NCBI RefSeq assembly: GCF_024584705.1
Contig: NZ_CP097384.1
Location: 3,782,001-3,846,000 of the forward strand
Reading direction: 5' to 3'
DNA: 64,000 bases
Origin: Blastopirellula sp. J2-11
GTDB taxonomy: Bacteria; Planctomycetota; Planctomycetia; Pirellulales; Pirellulaceae
The notes under the pieces were generated by a model. The model saw only the letters and a list, made by a program, of their open reading frames with translations, had not been told where the DNA came from and did no database searches. This document shows positions 25,127 through 34,118 of this stretch, piece by piece. Position numbers and translations under genes: made by a program. How positions within the stretch are numbered: position 1 is the stretch's first letter; each line of letters begins with the position of its first letter.

Positions 25127-26767
25127 TTACTTCGACCGAAGCGATTCTTCGATCGTGCGCTGGTCTGCGCCGCTAGATTCTCGGGGCGATTCTCCCCTTG
25201 GTTTTTCGACGTACCGATCATGAAAACGAGCCGCAAGTCCATCCCAGTCGATCACCAAGCTTCCGCCTGACGCTTCATGCTGCTTCTCCCAAGACATCAG
25301 CAAATCGAGACAGGCATGATCGATGTAGTTCAGTTGCTCGAAATTGACATGCAATTCGACGTTGCCTGGGATTTGCTCCAGCTCCGAAGCCAACGCCGGC
25401 AATCGCATGAACGTCGCGGTTCCGATCAGTCGCAAAGTCAACTTGCCTGAAGCGGGATCTCCCTCGCGACGTATTTCTAAGCGAGAGAAGACGTACAACA
25501 ACTTGCAAGCGGCTAATACGATTCCGGTGACGACGCCGATTAACAAATCGGTCGCGACAATCGTGACCATCGTGGCGAAATAGATGAAGACCTCGCTCTT
25601 TCCATACTTGGCCAATTCGCGAATCGAAGCGGGATTCACCAGCTTATACCCGGTATAAACCAACACGGCCGCCAAACTGGCGACGGGAATTTGCTTCAAC
25701 AAGAAGGGGAGAAACGCCACAAACAAGAGCAGCCAGCCCCCGTGCATGATCGCGGACCAGCGCGACTTTGCGCCTGCCGAAACGTTGGCGGCGCTCCTCA
25801 CGATCACCCCGGTCAACGGCAATCCGCCGATTAGCCCGCAGACCGAATTGCCCAAACCCTGCGCCATCAACTCACGATCGTAGTTGGTGCGTTCCCCTTC
25901 ATGCATTTGATCCACTGCGGTGGCGCACAAGAGCGTCTCCGCACTAGCGATCAAGGCGACGCCGGCGGCCGCCATTAGAATCTCAACAATTGGCGCTGAC
26001 ATCCACATGCCGAGATCGGGAAAGACAAAACTGCTGAAAAAGCTCGCTGGAATGCTCGCTTCCAGCCGCTTAATCGGAACGTCGAATAATTCGGAGAACA
26101 ACGTCGCCAACACGACGCCAAGCAACGGACCAGGGATCAGCTGTAATTTTTTCGGCGCCATTTTCCAGAGCACGATCACCGCAATGGTGAACAAGCCAAG
26201 TCCCGCCGCAAGATGGTGCGACTTCGATTCGTCAAATGCAAATACGCGGCCAATCGCCTGGGGAATCGTCAGCAGATTCGCCAAGCCGGCTTCCAAATGA
26301 ACGCCGCCGATCACCAACTCTTTCCGCGGCTGATCGTCGATCATGATGTGAAACTGACTGCAAAAAATCAGCACGCCGATTCCGGCCAGCATCCCCTTCA
26401 CCACCGCCGGTGAAACTGCGCGAAACCACTGCCCCAGTTTCAAGAAGCCGGCGACAATTTGCATCAAACCCGCCACCACGATCACCAGCATCACAAGCTT
26501 GATGTCAAATTTCTCGAACAAGCTATAGACCAGCACCGTTAGACCGGCTGCGGGGCCGCTGACCTGCAGCGGAGCGCCTGCAAAAAAGCCGACGACCAGA
26601 CCGCCCACGATACCGGAAATGAGTCCAGCCGCCGGGGGCGCTCCCGACGCGATCGCGATGCCGAGACAAAGGGGAAGTGCGACTAGAAATACGACAATCG
26701 ATGGGAAGACGTCATTTCTGATCGTCTCCCAACAAAAAAATGGAGGACCACTGGATTTGTCGGACAT
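25127..26767 (-). CDS. SulP family anion (bicarbonate/sulfate) transporter with STAS domain
   Basis: 546 residues. A membrane domain of 10-14 helices opens with DVFPSIVVFLVALPLCLGIA and GAPPAAGLISGIVGG, and contains QVSGPAAGLTVLV and the GLIGGLPLTGVIVRSAAN block. The cytoplasmic STAS domain follows at about residues 420-520 (VELHVNFEQLNYIDHACLDL). The sequence type is that of SulP proteins which pair with or are fused to carbonic anhydrase, and BicA-like sodium/bicarbonate uptake is the best guess. The gene follows the carbonic anhydrase gene by 57 bases on the same strand. Sulfate transport remains possible. Confidence 0.9.
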   Translation of the reverse strand: MSDKSSGPPFFCWETIRNDVFPSIVVFLVALPLCLGIAIASGAPPAAGLISGIVGGLVVGFFAGAPLQVSGPAAGLTVLVYSLFEKFDIKLVMLVIVVAGLMQIVAGFLKLGQWFRAVSPAVVKGMLAGIGVLIFCSQFHIMIDDQPRKELVIGGVHLEAGLANLLTIPQAIGRVFAFDESKSHHLAAGLGLFTIAVIVLWKMAPKKLQLIPGPLLGVVLATLFSELFDVPIKRLEASIPASFFSSFVFPDLGMWMSAPIVEILMAAAGVALIASAETLLCATAVDQMHEGERTNYDRELMAQGLGNSVCGLIGGLPLTGVIVRSAANVSAGAKSRWSAIMHGGWLLLFVAFLPFLLKQIPVASLAAVLVYTGYKLVNPASIRELAKYGKSEVFIYFATMVTIVATDLLIGVVTGIVLAACKLLYVFSRLEIRREGDPASGKLTLRLIGTATFMRLPALASELEQIPGNVELHVNFEQLNYIDHACLDLLMSWEKQHEASGGSLVIDWDGLAARFHDRYVEKPRGESPRESSGADQRTIEESLRSK

Positions 26768-26824
26768 TGAATCTGCCTTATCGCGATGTTATTTGGAAAC
26801 CAGGAAAAGCGTCAGACTCGGCCA

Positions 26825-27481
26825 TTACGCAAAACCCGATGTCGAGTCATTGATCTCGCTAAACGCCGCATCGCTCAGCGGCACAAACGCATCTTTCTCG
26901 CAATCAAGCATTTCCACTTTTCCCGATCCAATGTCGTACGCCCAGCCATGCAACTGAACCTGATCGTTGGATAACGCATCGGCGACGCAGCGCAACGCTT
27001 GCAGGTTTTCCAATTGCATTCGGACATTCTCCTGGATGACCAGTTCCAACATCCGCTCTGGCGACTGCTCGCCATGGCGCTGCAAAGTTCGCTGCGCCAA
27101 TCCATCCGCGTTTTGCAACCACGCGGCGACAGCCGGAAGTTGGTCACACGACCCTGTTTGAAGAATTGCATTCATCGCGCCGCACTGAGAGTGCCCGCAA
27201 ACGACGATATCCTGAACACGAAGCGCTTTGATCGCATACTCGATCGTCGCCGCTTCTCCACTCGCTTGACCATGTCGCGGAATCAGATTTCCCGCGTTCC
27301 GCAACACAAAGAGATCTCCGGGATCGCTGCGTGTTATCAAGTTGGGGTCGATTCGCGAGTCAGAGCAAGTAATAAACAGCGTCTGCGGCGACTGCCCGTG
27401 GGCAAGTTCTTCAAACAAAGACTGTTTGTGCCGATAGTCTGAGTTCTGAAATTGAGATAGTCCGCTGATCAGTTTCTGCAT
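26825..27481 (-). CDS. can: Beta-carbonic anhydrase
   Basis: About 218 residues from ATG 27481. It interconverts CO2 and bicarbonate in the cytoplasm. The zinc ligands are Cys39 and Asp41 (CSDSR), His97 and Cys100 (CGHSQCGAM), with the usual NAGN and ATIEYA motifs. It is the first gene of the minus-strand set can-sulP-usp-bestrophin. An upstream start at 27511 (ten more residues) is possible. No signal peptide is present, so it would act inside, next to the SulP transporter. Confidence 0.94.
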   Translation of the reverse strand: MQKLISGLSQFQNSDYRHKQSLFEELAHGQSPQTLFITCSDSRIDPNLITRSDPGDLFVLRNAGNLIPRHGQASGEAATIEYAIKALRVQDIVVCGHSQCGAMNAILQTGSCDQLPAVAAWLQNADGLAQRTLQRHGEQSPERMLELVIQENVRMQLENLQALRCVADALSNDQVQLHGWAYDIGSGKVEMLDCEKDAFVPLSDAAFSEINDSTSGFA

Positions 27482-27684
27482 GGTTCGAATACTCACTGGG
27501 CGCATCGACATGCGCCATGCTGGCGTTTCGTATATCTGAAAGATTCCAGCGGCGCTGCAAACACTTCTCTCTGCTCGCGTCAGAGCATAGATGAGTGCGC
27601 AGCAGAAGCCGGAGTCACGATGTTTGTGCGTTCAAATCAACTCAGGAACGCTGGCCCAAGAAGAGGCCAAGAAATAACGCTTGT

Positions 27685-27996
27685 TTAAATGCGCAGCGCC
27701 GCGCCGATCCCGTTCCAAGCGCTTCGTTCGGCACGAATACCGCTGAATGCCGCCCGAGAAATACGACCAGGCAGTGGAGCCGACAGAAAATCGGCAGAAC
27801 GATCGTCAGCAGTGATCTTAGGACGAAATTCGACCGAAACGATTTGCCCCAGCAGCACGACCTCCACTTCTCGCGAAGTTTCCGTCTCCTGCTCAGCAAG
27901 CGACCGCGGAGGCGAGATCGTCCCCACCAACATCGCAAACATCATGAATAGAAAAGGAGCAATTGGCAAAGGCGATCGGCGATTGATTCGTCTCAT
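27685..27996 (-). CDS. Small secreted protein of unknown function
   Basis: 103 residues. AAGGGAG sits six bases before the ATG at 27996, the best ribosome binding site nearby. A basic start (MRRINRR) and hydrophobic core (IAPFLFMMFAMLVGTI) form a signal peptide. The mature part is about 70 residues with VEVVLLGQIVSVEFRPKIT and no cysteine. No family recognised. It lies on the same strand as the carbonic anhydrase gene, 203 bases upstream, and may be cotranscribed. Confidence 0.6.
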   Translation of the reverse strand: MRRINRRSPLPIAPFLFMMFAMLVGTISPPRSLAEQETETSREVEVVLLGQIVSVEFRPKITADDRSADFLSAPLPGRISRAAFSGIRAERSAWNGIGAALRI

Positions 27997-28219
27997 TGCG
28001 CTCCCTTCTTTTTTATGTTAGAGATCGGACAAAATGGCGAACCAGCAAAAGATTCCGCCAAGATGACGTATTCCAACTTTACGTTCGACGGCGTAGTTAA
28101 GTCAAGTCTGCTTTCTTCTCCCCTGATCGGAGAGAATGCGGCGCAACCTGAATAATATCAAGTGATTTCGGCGATACTTCACTACGCATGAAATCTTGCC
28201 GCGGCTTTTTTTCTCGGCA

Positions 28220-28261
28220 TAAAAAAAGCTTGCCTTCAGGCGACGCGTCGCTGAAGGCAAG
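28220..28261 (-). terminator. Terminator of the Cys-rich secreted protein gene (minus strand)
   Basis: Read on the minus strand, GCTTGCCTTCAGCGAC pairs with its complement (one bulged base) and is followed by seven T. It begins 30 bases after the stop at 28291. It separates the porin and Cys-rich protein genes from the small secreted protein and the carbonic anhydrase set. Confidence 0.88.
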
Positions 28262-28290
28262 CCGATCTAAAACTGGAGGTGATGCTATGG

Positions 28291-28827
28291 CTATTGAGCA
28301 GCCGGCAGGAGCACCGGGACAACATACCCGCTCGGCAGAATGTCGTACTGCGGAACCGCTCCCGCGCTCACCGGCGGGACCATCGGCGGAATCGGCGGAT
28401 CGCCCGCAGGCAGTTGAACATCGACCGGAGCGCTGCTGCAGGGAACGCATGATTTGAGGCACGTTCGGATCCACTCAAATTTCGGTACCGAAACTTTGTA
28501 CTCGTTTCGCCACAATTGATTGACGGTGCGAACCTTACCGCACTTCACCAGCGGCGGTTCACATCCGCAGCAATCTGATTTTTCCCAAGGAAAGCGAACC
28601 GGCGGGATTTCGATCTGCTTGCAGCGCGTCGTCCAGCAATGCTCTGTTTCTTCTTCGCACGACTTCTTCAGCAGGTAGGGGGCGCACTCCCAACAGGGAT
28701 GCTCACAGCAGCAGTTGCCATGAATGGTTGGCCTGCCGCATCCGCCCACCATCGCTTCGCCGCTATGGGCGATGTTCGCACACAGCGCCAATCCGGCCAA
28801 CAAAAAGTAGATTGCAATCCGTCGCAT
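28291..28827 (-). CDS. Secreted cysteine-rich protein
   Basis: 178 residues. Signal peptide (IAIYFLLAGLALCANIAHS), then a Cys-rich segment with CCCEHPCWEC, DCCGCEPPLVKC and CLKSCVPC, and a Pro-rich tail (PPIPPMVPPVS). About 20 cysteines are present. The segment WRNEYKVSVPKFEWIRTC resembles one repeat of planctomycete Val/Cys-rich surface proteins, so a wall or envelope role is plausible. AAGGA is eight bases before the ATG at 28827, better than the ATG at 28836. It is 51 bases downstream of the porin gene and has its own terminator. Confidence 0.72.
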   Translation of the reverse strand: MRRIAIYFLLAGLALCANIAHSGEAMVGGCGRPTIHGNCCCEHPCWECAPYLLKKSCEEETEHCWTTRCKQIEIPPVRFPWEKSDCCGCEPPLVKCGKVRTVNQLWRNEYKVSVPKFEWIRTCLKSCVPCSSAPVDVQLPAGDPPIPPMVPPVSAGAVPQYDILPSGYVVPVLLPAAQ

Positions 28828-28878
28828 AGTATTCATCCTTCTATCTTTCGCCGAGGCGTTTGTTTTGATTCATCTGGT

Positions 28879-30459
28879 TTAGAAATCGACCATAAAGCGA
28901 CAACCCATGATCCAGAAGTTGCCTCCCGTGTAGCCGCCCACCGGCCTGTGCTCACTGATGTCGCCGTAGATCGCGTTGAACTGCATCTTCGAGTGCGAAG
29001 TCCACAGCCAGTTCAAACCTAGCGTCGCGTTGGTCTCAACGCCGCCCTGAATGTTATCGTCGGTTAGATCCAAGTACGAGATACGTGCAGCGACTTGCCA
29101 GGCGCCCCAACCGGTTCCAAAGTTGCCGTTGCAATCAGGAACCAGAAAGAAATTCTCAAACGGCTTCACGCGAGAGAGCGTGCTGCTTTTGCGATCGTAC
29201 GCCATGTGCTCGCCGGTCAGAAAGTATGCGGCTTGCAAATAACCGCCATGGAAATTGACGTCGCTCATGCCGTTGTCACGCTGCAGCCAGGTCGCCTGAT
29301 ACTCGCCGCAGAAATTCCAGGCGCCCACATTCAGCATTGATTCCAACGCGAACACTTCGTACCAATCGGCTCCCGCAATAGCGCCGGTGTCGATCCAGCG
29401 ACTGCTTGAACGCGCTTCAGGACGCGTACGAAAGCGTCCTTGATTGGAGTGCGGCGTTGTCGCCAATACATCACCATCAGGATTGGCCACCATACCGGCG
29501 ATCGCCCAGTGGTAATAACCACGTCCTCCCGATGAATCGTCATACCATGGGCTGCTCGCCAAGCGAGCGTTGCCGCTTCCTTGAAACGCATCGCCGAGAT
29601 AGGTTCCGGTGCCGGACACGTTTTCCATATTGAAAATGCCGTAGCGCCAGTTGTAGACCAGATCGTCTGAGTAGCTGTAGCCGCATAACCCGAGACGACG
29701 CGCATCTTCGTTGAACGCTTCCACCACCAGCGGCCGTTCCATAAAAATGTTGAACCGCGAACTGTTTAACGCGTCTAAACCAAGCGGACGCTTTTGATTA
29801 CCCAGCAGCACGGTCGTATTGCCTGGCAGTTCGTCCCAGCCAATGTAAACATCCTTGATCGCAGGATCATTGGGATCAGCGAAGTCAACCTGAATGCGCC
29901 ACAGCATCGTTTCAAAAGCATCACCGCTCGTTTCCAAGCGGACGCGTCGAAACGCCCAGCGATTTTCCGGGTCATTGCCGGTCGCCGGATTTTCAAAGAA
30001 GCCGATCCCCGGCGTATTACTAGGAAAGTCCCAAGTGTCAAAGTGAACGCGACCGCCGATCTTGAACGTTGGTTTCGTCGGCGGGACGTATTCTTCCGCT
30101 ACCTTCGCGAGTTGAGCGCCTTGAACGGTCTGGGCCGCTTCCAGCCGTTCGATTCGTTCCATCAAATGCCCGACGTTCGTCATCGGCACATTTTGAATGT
30201 TTTGCATGTTCGGCATCGCGCCAGTCGGCGCCGGCGGCGCCGATAGGCCAGGTTGCAACGGTGCGTCTAGCTGATCAATTCGCCGCTCCAACTCCATTAG
30301 CCGTCGGCTGAATTCATCTTGCGGTGCAACATACAGCTCGGTGGTATAGCTACTGAAGGACGTCTCCTGAGCCAAAGCCGGCGCGGAGAAATGCGTAGCT
30401 CCGAACAGCAAAAGCCCCGCTGCAACCGTGCTAGCAATTCTTTTTGGTAACATCGTCAT
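28879..30459 (-). CDS. OprO/OprP-like outer membrane porin
   Basis: About 526 residues. Signal peptide (VAAGLLLFGATHFSAPALAQ), a coiled-coil segment (residues 40-70, LMELERRIDQLD, and 95-120, LMERIERLEAAQ) typical of porin anchors, then a beta-barrel with alternating strands such as KIGGRVHFDTWDF, RWAFRRVRLETSGD and LLGNQKRPLGLDALNSSRF, ending in Phe (FMVDF) as expected for BAM-inserted barrels. The family includes phosphate- and pyrophosphate-selective channels. It is upstream of the Cys-rich protein and carbonic anhydrase genes. Three close ATGs (30468, 30459, 30453) make the exact start uncertain. Confidence 0.85.
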   Translation of the reverse strand: MTMLPKRIASTVAAGLLLFGATHFSAPALAQETSFSSYTTELYVAPQDEFSRRLMELERRIDQLDAPLQPGLSAPPAPTGAMPNMQNIQNVPMTNVGHLMERIERLEAAQTVQGAQLAKVAEEYVPPTKPTFKIGGRVHFDTWDFPSNTPGIGFFENPATGNDPENRWAFRRVRLETSGDAFETMLWRIQVDFADPNDPAIKDVYIGWDELPGNTTVLLGNQKRPLGLDALNSSRFNIFMERPLVVEAFNEDARRLGLCGYSYSDDLVYNWRYGIFNMENVSGTGTYLGDAFQGSGNARLASSPWYDDSSGGRGYYHWAIAGMVANPDGDVLATTPHSNQGRFRTRPEARSSSRWIDTGAIAGADWYEVFALESMLNVGAWNFCGEYQATWLQRDNGMSDVNFHGGYLQAAYFLTGEHMAYDRKSSTLSRVKPFENFFLVPDCNGNFGTGWGAWQVAARISYLDLTDDNIQGGVETNATLGLNWLWTSHSKMQFNAIYGDISEHRPVGGYTGGNFWIMGCRFMVDF

Positions 30460-30581
30460 TTCAGCCATCCGTGACACACGAAGTAGAACAATCAATTTCG
30501 TCATGTCGCGATCATCGGGAAGAGCCCGCATAATCAAATATTAAGATTGCACGATTGATAGTCGCGCCGCCTGTGACGATT

Positions 30582-31394
30582 TCAGTGATCGTTTTGACCA
30601 GGCATGGTGGTAACGGAAAATGGGTCCGCAAATGCCGCAAATGCGCCCAATCCGCCATCCACTTCGAGATCGGTCGCGGTGACAAACGAAGCGCCGTCAC
30701 TGGCCAACCACATCACGGCCGCCGCAATTTCCGGCGGTTCGGCGATCCGACCTAAAGGATGCCGATTCGCCAAAGGCGCTTCTCCGCCTTGCTGCGCGAG
30801 AGATGCCCGCAAAAGCGGAGTTCCCACCGCACCAGGAGAAACCGATACGACCCGCACTCCTTCACGCGCCAGCTCGACCCCCCATTGTTTCGCCTGCATG
30901 AGATTGGCCGCTTTGATCGGTCCATAGGCAGGCACCTCACGAGCGGTCCGGTGCCCTTGGGCGCTCGCCATATTGACGATCACGCCGCTTTGCTGCTTGC
31001 GCATCACCGCAGCCGCTTCCATCGCCATGTAAGCGTAGCCAGAGAGATTGATCGCGACCATCTTATCCCAGACCGCAGACGACAATTGGTCGATTGGTCG
31101 GTACGAGTCGGGAGGCTGGATCGCGGCGTTGTTGACCAACACGTCCAGCGCGCCTGCCTCTTCGACAACTTGCGTAATAACGCGCTGGCAATCGTCGCGT
31201 TGCGAGACATCACCCAAGATCAACTTGGCCGGCAGATCGACCCCCGGTTCGGGCTGCGACACATCCACAGCATAGGTCGTCGCGCCCGAAGCGGCGAACG
31301 CCTGGCAGATCGCCAAGCCAATTCCGCCTGCGCCTCCGGTCACCAAAACGACACGCCCCGAGTTATTAAATTCAACGTTTCCGCGCGGTCGCAT
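30582..31394 (-). CDS. Short-chain dehydrogenase/reductase
   Basis: 270 residues, classical SDR. It has the cofactor loop TGGAGGIGLA, NNAA near residue 90, Ser in VNMASAQGHR and the catalytic pair in AYGPIKAAN (Tyr-x3-Lys). Asp in TYAVDVSQP suggests NAD rather than NADP. The ATG at 31394 is taken instead of a TTG at 31400. It is 23 bases downstream of the Dabb gene and probably cotranscribed with it. Substrate unknown. Confidence 0.88.
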   Translation of the reverse strand: MRPRGNVEFNNSGRVVLVTGGAGGIGLAICQAFAASGATTYAVDVSQPEPGVDLPAKLILGDVSQRDDCQRVITQVVEEAGALDVLVNNAAIQPPDSYRPIDQLSSAVWDKMVAINLSGYAYMAMEAAAVMRKQQSGVIVNMASAQGHRTAREVPAYGPIKAANLMQAKQWGVELAREGVRVVSVSPGAVGTPLLRASLAQQGGEAPLANRHPLGRIAEPPEIAAAVMWLASDGASFVTATDLEVDGGLGAFAAFADPFSVTTMPGQNDH

Positions 31395-31417
31395 AGTCAA
31401 TTGCTTTATTACCAGAG

Positions 31418-31822
31418 TTACTTCGAAGCCCAGTAATCGATGACGAACGCTTCTTCCAAATGGGGAAGCAATAGTTCGACAAATTCTTTGTGCGCCGGGT
31501 GCGGCAGATAGGCTTCGCGATCCGCTTCGCTTTTGAAGGTCACCAGAAAGCAGTGCGTAAAGCCTTTATCAAGCATCTCGGGGCTGTTATTCGTGCCCCA
31601 TTCAAAATCAGCGATCTGCGAAATCTTGCCTGGCAACGCGGCGAACGCTTCCTCAACCATCTTCTGATCCGAAGGCTTCACCCCTTCTTTGAACTTGAAA
31701 ATCACGACATGCCGCAACAACTTCTCCGGCTTGGCCGCGTCATCGGCAAACGAACGCGTATTCATGGCGACCACCATAACCGCCAGCAAGGCGAAAATCG
31801 AATAACAGAAGACGCGATTCAT
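31418..31822 (-). CDS. Secreted Dabb (stress-responsive A/B barrel) domain protein
   Basis: 134 residues. A signal peptide (YSIFALLAVMVVAMNTRSFA) precedes a Dabb domain of about 95 residues, starting LLRHVVIFKFKEGV and ending with ADREAYLPHPAHKEF. Dabb folds form dimeric ferredoxin-like barrels; several act on aromatic substrates, many are uncharacterised, and export is a planctomycete habit. AGAGA lies before the ATG at 31822. Neighbours on the same strand are the DASS transporter and an SDR. Confidence 0.82.
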   Translation of the reverse strand: MNRVFCYSIFALLAVMVVAMNTRSFADDAAKPEKLLRHVVIFKFKEGVKPSDQKMVEEAFAALPGKISQIADFEWGTNNSPEMLDKGFTHCFLVTFKSEADREAYLPHPAHKEFVELLLPHLEEAFVIDYWASK

Positions 31823-31922
31823 GATGAATTCTCTCAGCAAGGGTAGGTATGTCCAATGCAGTTGGCCCTCTCTAGGATACCAACGCGCCGCCCCCGCGAC
31901 AAATTGGCCCCCGGAAGAGCGG

Positions 31923-33431
31923 CTACATCTTCAACGAATGGAACACGAGCGGCCCGATCGTCGAAATCACCAGTACAATCAGCGCCAGCGACACCAGGTT
32001 CAACACGAACCCGGCCTTGATCATCTGCCGCATGGTCACCCGACCAGAGCTGTAGACGATCGCATTAGGGGGAGTCGCCACCGGCATCATAAAAGCGCAA
32101 CTCGCGGCCAGCGTGGAGGGAATCAACAGCAACAGCGGGCTGACCTGCAACTCATCGGCCGTGCTGGCCAAAATGGGATTCAGCATCTGCACGCTCGCCA
32201 AATTTGAGGTCAGTTCAGTCAGGCAAATCATTCCGCTGGCGGTCAGCGCCGCCATGACGATCGGCGACAAGCCTGTCATCATGCCGGCAAGTCGTTCCCC
32301 CAAAAAGCGATCGAGTCCGGTTTCGTGCAATCCGCCGGCGAGCGCTACGCCGCCGCCAAACAGCAATAGCACTCCCCAAGGAATTCGGACGGTTGACTGC
32401 CAATGCAGCAAACGACTGCCATCTTCTTTTCCGCTGGGCAAATAGAAACAAAGCAGCGCCATGAGAATCGCGGCTGTGCCGTCATCCGCATATTTGCTCT
32501 GCAACAAAGGCCCCCATCCCCAGCCTTCGGTCGGCTCGCGCAAGATCCAGAGCAGCGCCGTGACAAGAAAGATTCCTCCGACGCGCCATTCCGCCGCCGA
32601 CATCGCCCCCAGCTTGTCCAGCTCATCACGGATCACTTCTCGTCCGCCGACCGAAGCTTCGGAACCGCACGGAAAAATCCAGTAAGTCATCGCTCCCCAA
32701 CAAATGCCGAGAAACATCAGCGTGAAGGGAAGCGCAAGGATCATCCAACTCAAAAAGCTGACGTATTCGCCATCGGGATATTCCTTGGCGTAAAAGCTGG
32801 CGAACGCGACGTTGGGCGGCGTACCAATAATCGTTGCGACTCCGCCGATGCTCGCCGCATAGGCGATTCCTAACATCAGCGCAGCCCCCAGATTAATTCG
32901 CCGCTCTAGCGACATCTGACCGGCGTCAACGCGCGTCAAAATGCTCGCCGCAATCGGCAGCATCAACAACGCGGTCGCCGTGTTTGAGATCCACATCGAA
33001 AGGGCCGCCGTCGCGATCATGAAACCTAGCACAATCCGCCGCGGCTGATCTCCCATCGCGTAGACGATCGACAGGGCGATGCGGCGGTGCAGTCCGCTTT
33101 CTTCCACCGCCAACGCGATCAAAAATCCCCCCAAGAAGAGAAAGATAAATCGACTGCCGTAGCTGGCTGAGACATCGGCCATCGATTGAATGCCCAACAA
33201 CGGCATCAGCGCCAGAGGAACCAGCGCCGTCGCCGCAATCGGCAACGCTTCGGTCAGCCACCAAACCGCCATCAGCGCAGCGACGGCCGCCATGTAGTTC
33301 AGCTGAGGGTCCTCTGGGTGCAATTGCCACCCGAGACTTGGCCCGGCGACCAACGTGATCGCGATCGCCAATCCAAGCCAGCGACCGACCATCGGGATCC
33401 GGCCTGTTCCTTCCGTAGATTGCGTGCTCAT
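31923..33431 (-). CDS. DASS/SLC13 family sodium-coupled dicarboxylate (or sulfate) symporter
   Basis: 502 residues with about eleven or twelve membrane helices. Family marks are AVWWLTEALPIAATALVPL at the N-terminus, MWISNTATALLMLPIA (the SNT motif) and the second repeat LTSNLASVQMLNPI with MPVATPPNAIVYSSG. It would import succinate, malate or a related anion with sodium. The start lies nine bases after the stop of the lectin-like protein gene, so both are likely on one transcript with the Dabb and SDR genes downstream. Confidence 0.9.
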   Translation of the reverse strand: MSTQSTEGTGRIPMVGRWLGLAIAITLVAGPSLGWQLHPEDPQLNYMAAVAALMAVWWLTEALPIAATALVPLALMPLLGIQSMADVSASYGSRFIFLFLGGFLIALAVEESGLHRRIALSIVYAMGDQPRRIVLGFMIATAALSMWISNTATALLMLPIAASILTRVDAGQMSLERRINLGAALMLGIAYAASIGGVATIIGTPPNVAFASFYAKEYPDGEYVSFLSWMILALPFTLMFLGICWGAMTYWIFPCGSEASVGGREVIRDELDKLGAMSAAEWRVGGIFLVTALLWILREPTEGWGWGPLLQSKYADDGTAAILMALLCFYLPSGKEDGSRLLHWQSTVRIPWGVLLLFGGGVALAGGLHETGLDRFLGERLAGMMTGLSPIVMAALTASGMICLTELTSNLASVQMLNPILASTADELQVSPLLLLIPSTLAASCAFMMPVATPPNAIVYSSGRVTMRQMIKAGFVLNLVSLALIVLVISTIGPLVFHSLKM

Positions 33432-33440
33432 GACGGCGTT

Positions 33441-34118
33441 TTATTCGAACTCACCGCCAATTTCAACCGCCATCGTTCCTTGATTGTCCGAGTTATCGAC
33501 ATCGAACATTTTCAAGAACAAGCGTCCCGACGCCGGCGCGGCGAAATCTCGCTGTTTGCCGATCGTAAACGGCTGCGGCTTTTTGTCGCCAGGCACGGCG
33601 ATATAACCAACCAGGCTGCCAAGCTTCAAGTCGCGAAGTTCGCGCGGCGGCTCAACTCCGTCGGCGTCTCCTTCAAACACAAAGGTCCACTTCCCTTCGG
33701 CGACGATCCTAAGCAAAGCTCCCTTGTTCACATTGATGCCGGTATCGCGCCAATCGCCGTTGGCGCTGATCGTCAACGACTTGCGGTTCGATCCGATCAA
33801 ATTGCGATTGATCGCTTCCAGCTTGTCTTTCGCCCCTTTGTACTGCGGAGCGAGCTTCAAGATCTCGACAAAAACCGACTTCGCTTTGGCCCAGTCTTGT
33901 TTGCGAGCGTACTCATCTCCCAGATCTTCCGCCTTCTCCACAAACTCTTTCTGAAACTTCAAGAGACGCGGATCTTGCGTCGTGGGCTCAGACGGAGCCG
34001 GACTTTGCGTCGAGCCGCGACCGCGGCCTTGTGCAAACAACGACGAGCTGAGCAGCAGCGATACGAACACGGCGAGAGCCAACGACTGGCCAGACTGCCG
34101 TAGGTACCAAGAGAGCAT
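33441..34118 (-). CDS. Secreted protein with helical/TPR-like segment and PA-IL-like lectin domain
   Basis: 225 residues. GGAG lies eight bases before ATG 34118. Signal peptide (LALAVFVSLLLSSSLFA), a Pro/Gly/Ser linker, a helical TPR-like segment (residues 45-95, with YARKQDWAKAKSVFVEILK), then a beta-domain with GDWRDTGINVNKGALLRI, GSLVGYI and MFDVDNSDNQGTMAVEI. The order and motifs resemble the calcium-dependent galactose-binding PA-IL/LecA fold. Lectin activity is inferred. First gene of the set leading to the DASS transporter. Confidence 0.72.
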   Translation of the reverse strand: MLSWYLRQSGQSLALAVFVSLLLSSSLFAQGRGRGSTQSPAPSEPTTQDPRLLKFQKEFVEKAEDLGDEYARKQDWAKAKSVFVEILKLAPQYKGAKDKLEAINRNLIGSNRKSLTISANGDWRDTGINVNKGALLRIVAEGKWTFVFEGDADGVEPPRELRDLKLGSLVGYIAVPGDKKPQPFTIGKQRDFAAPASGRLFLKMFDVDNSDNQGTMAVEIGGEFE

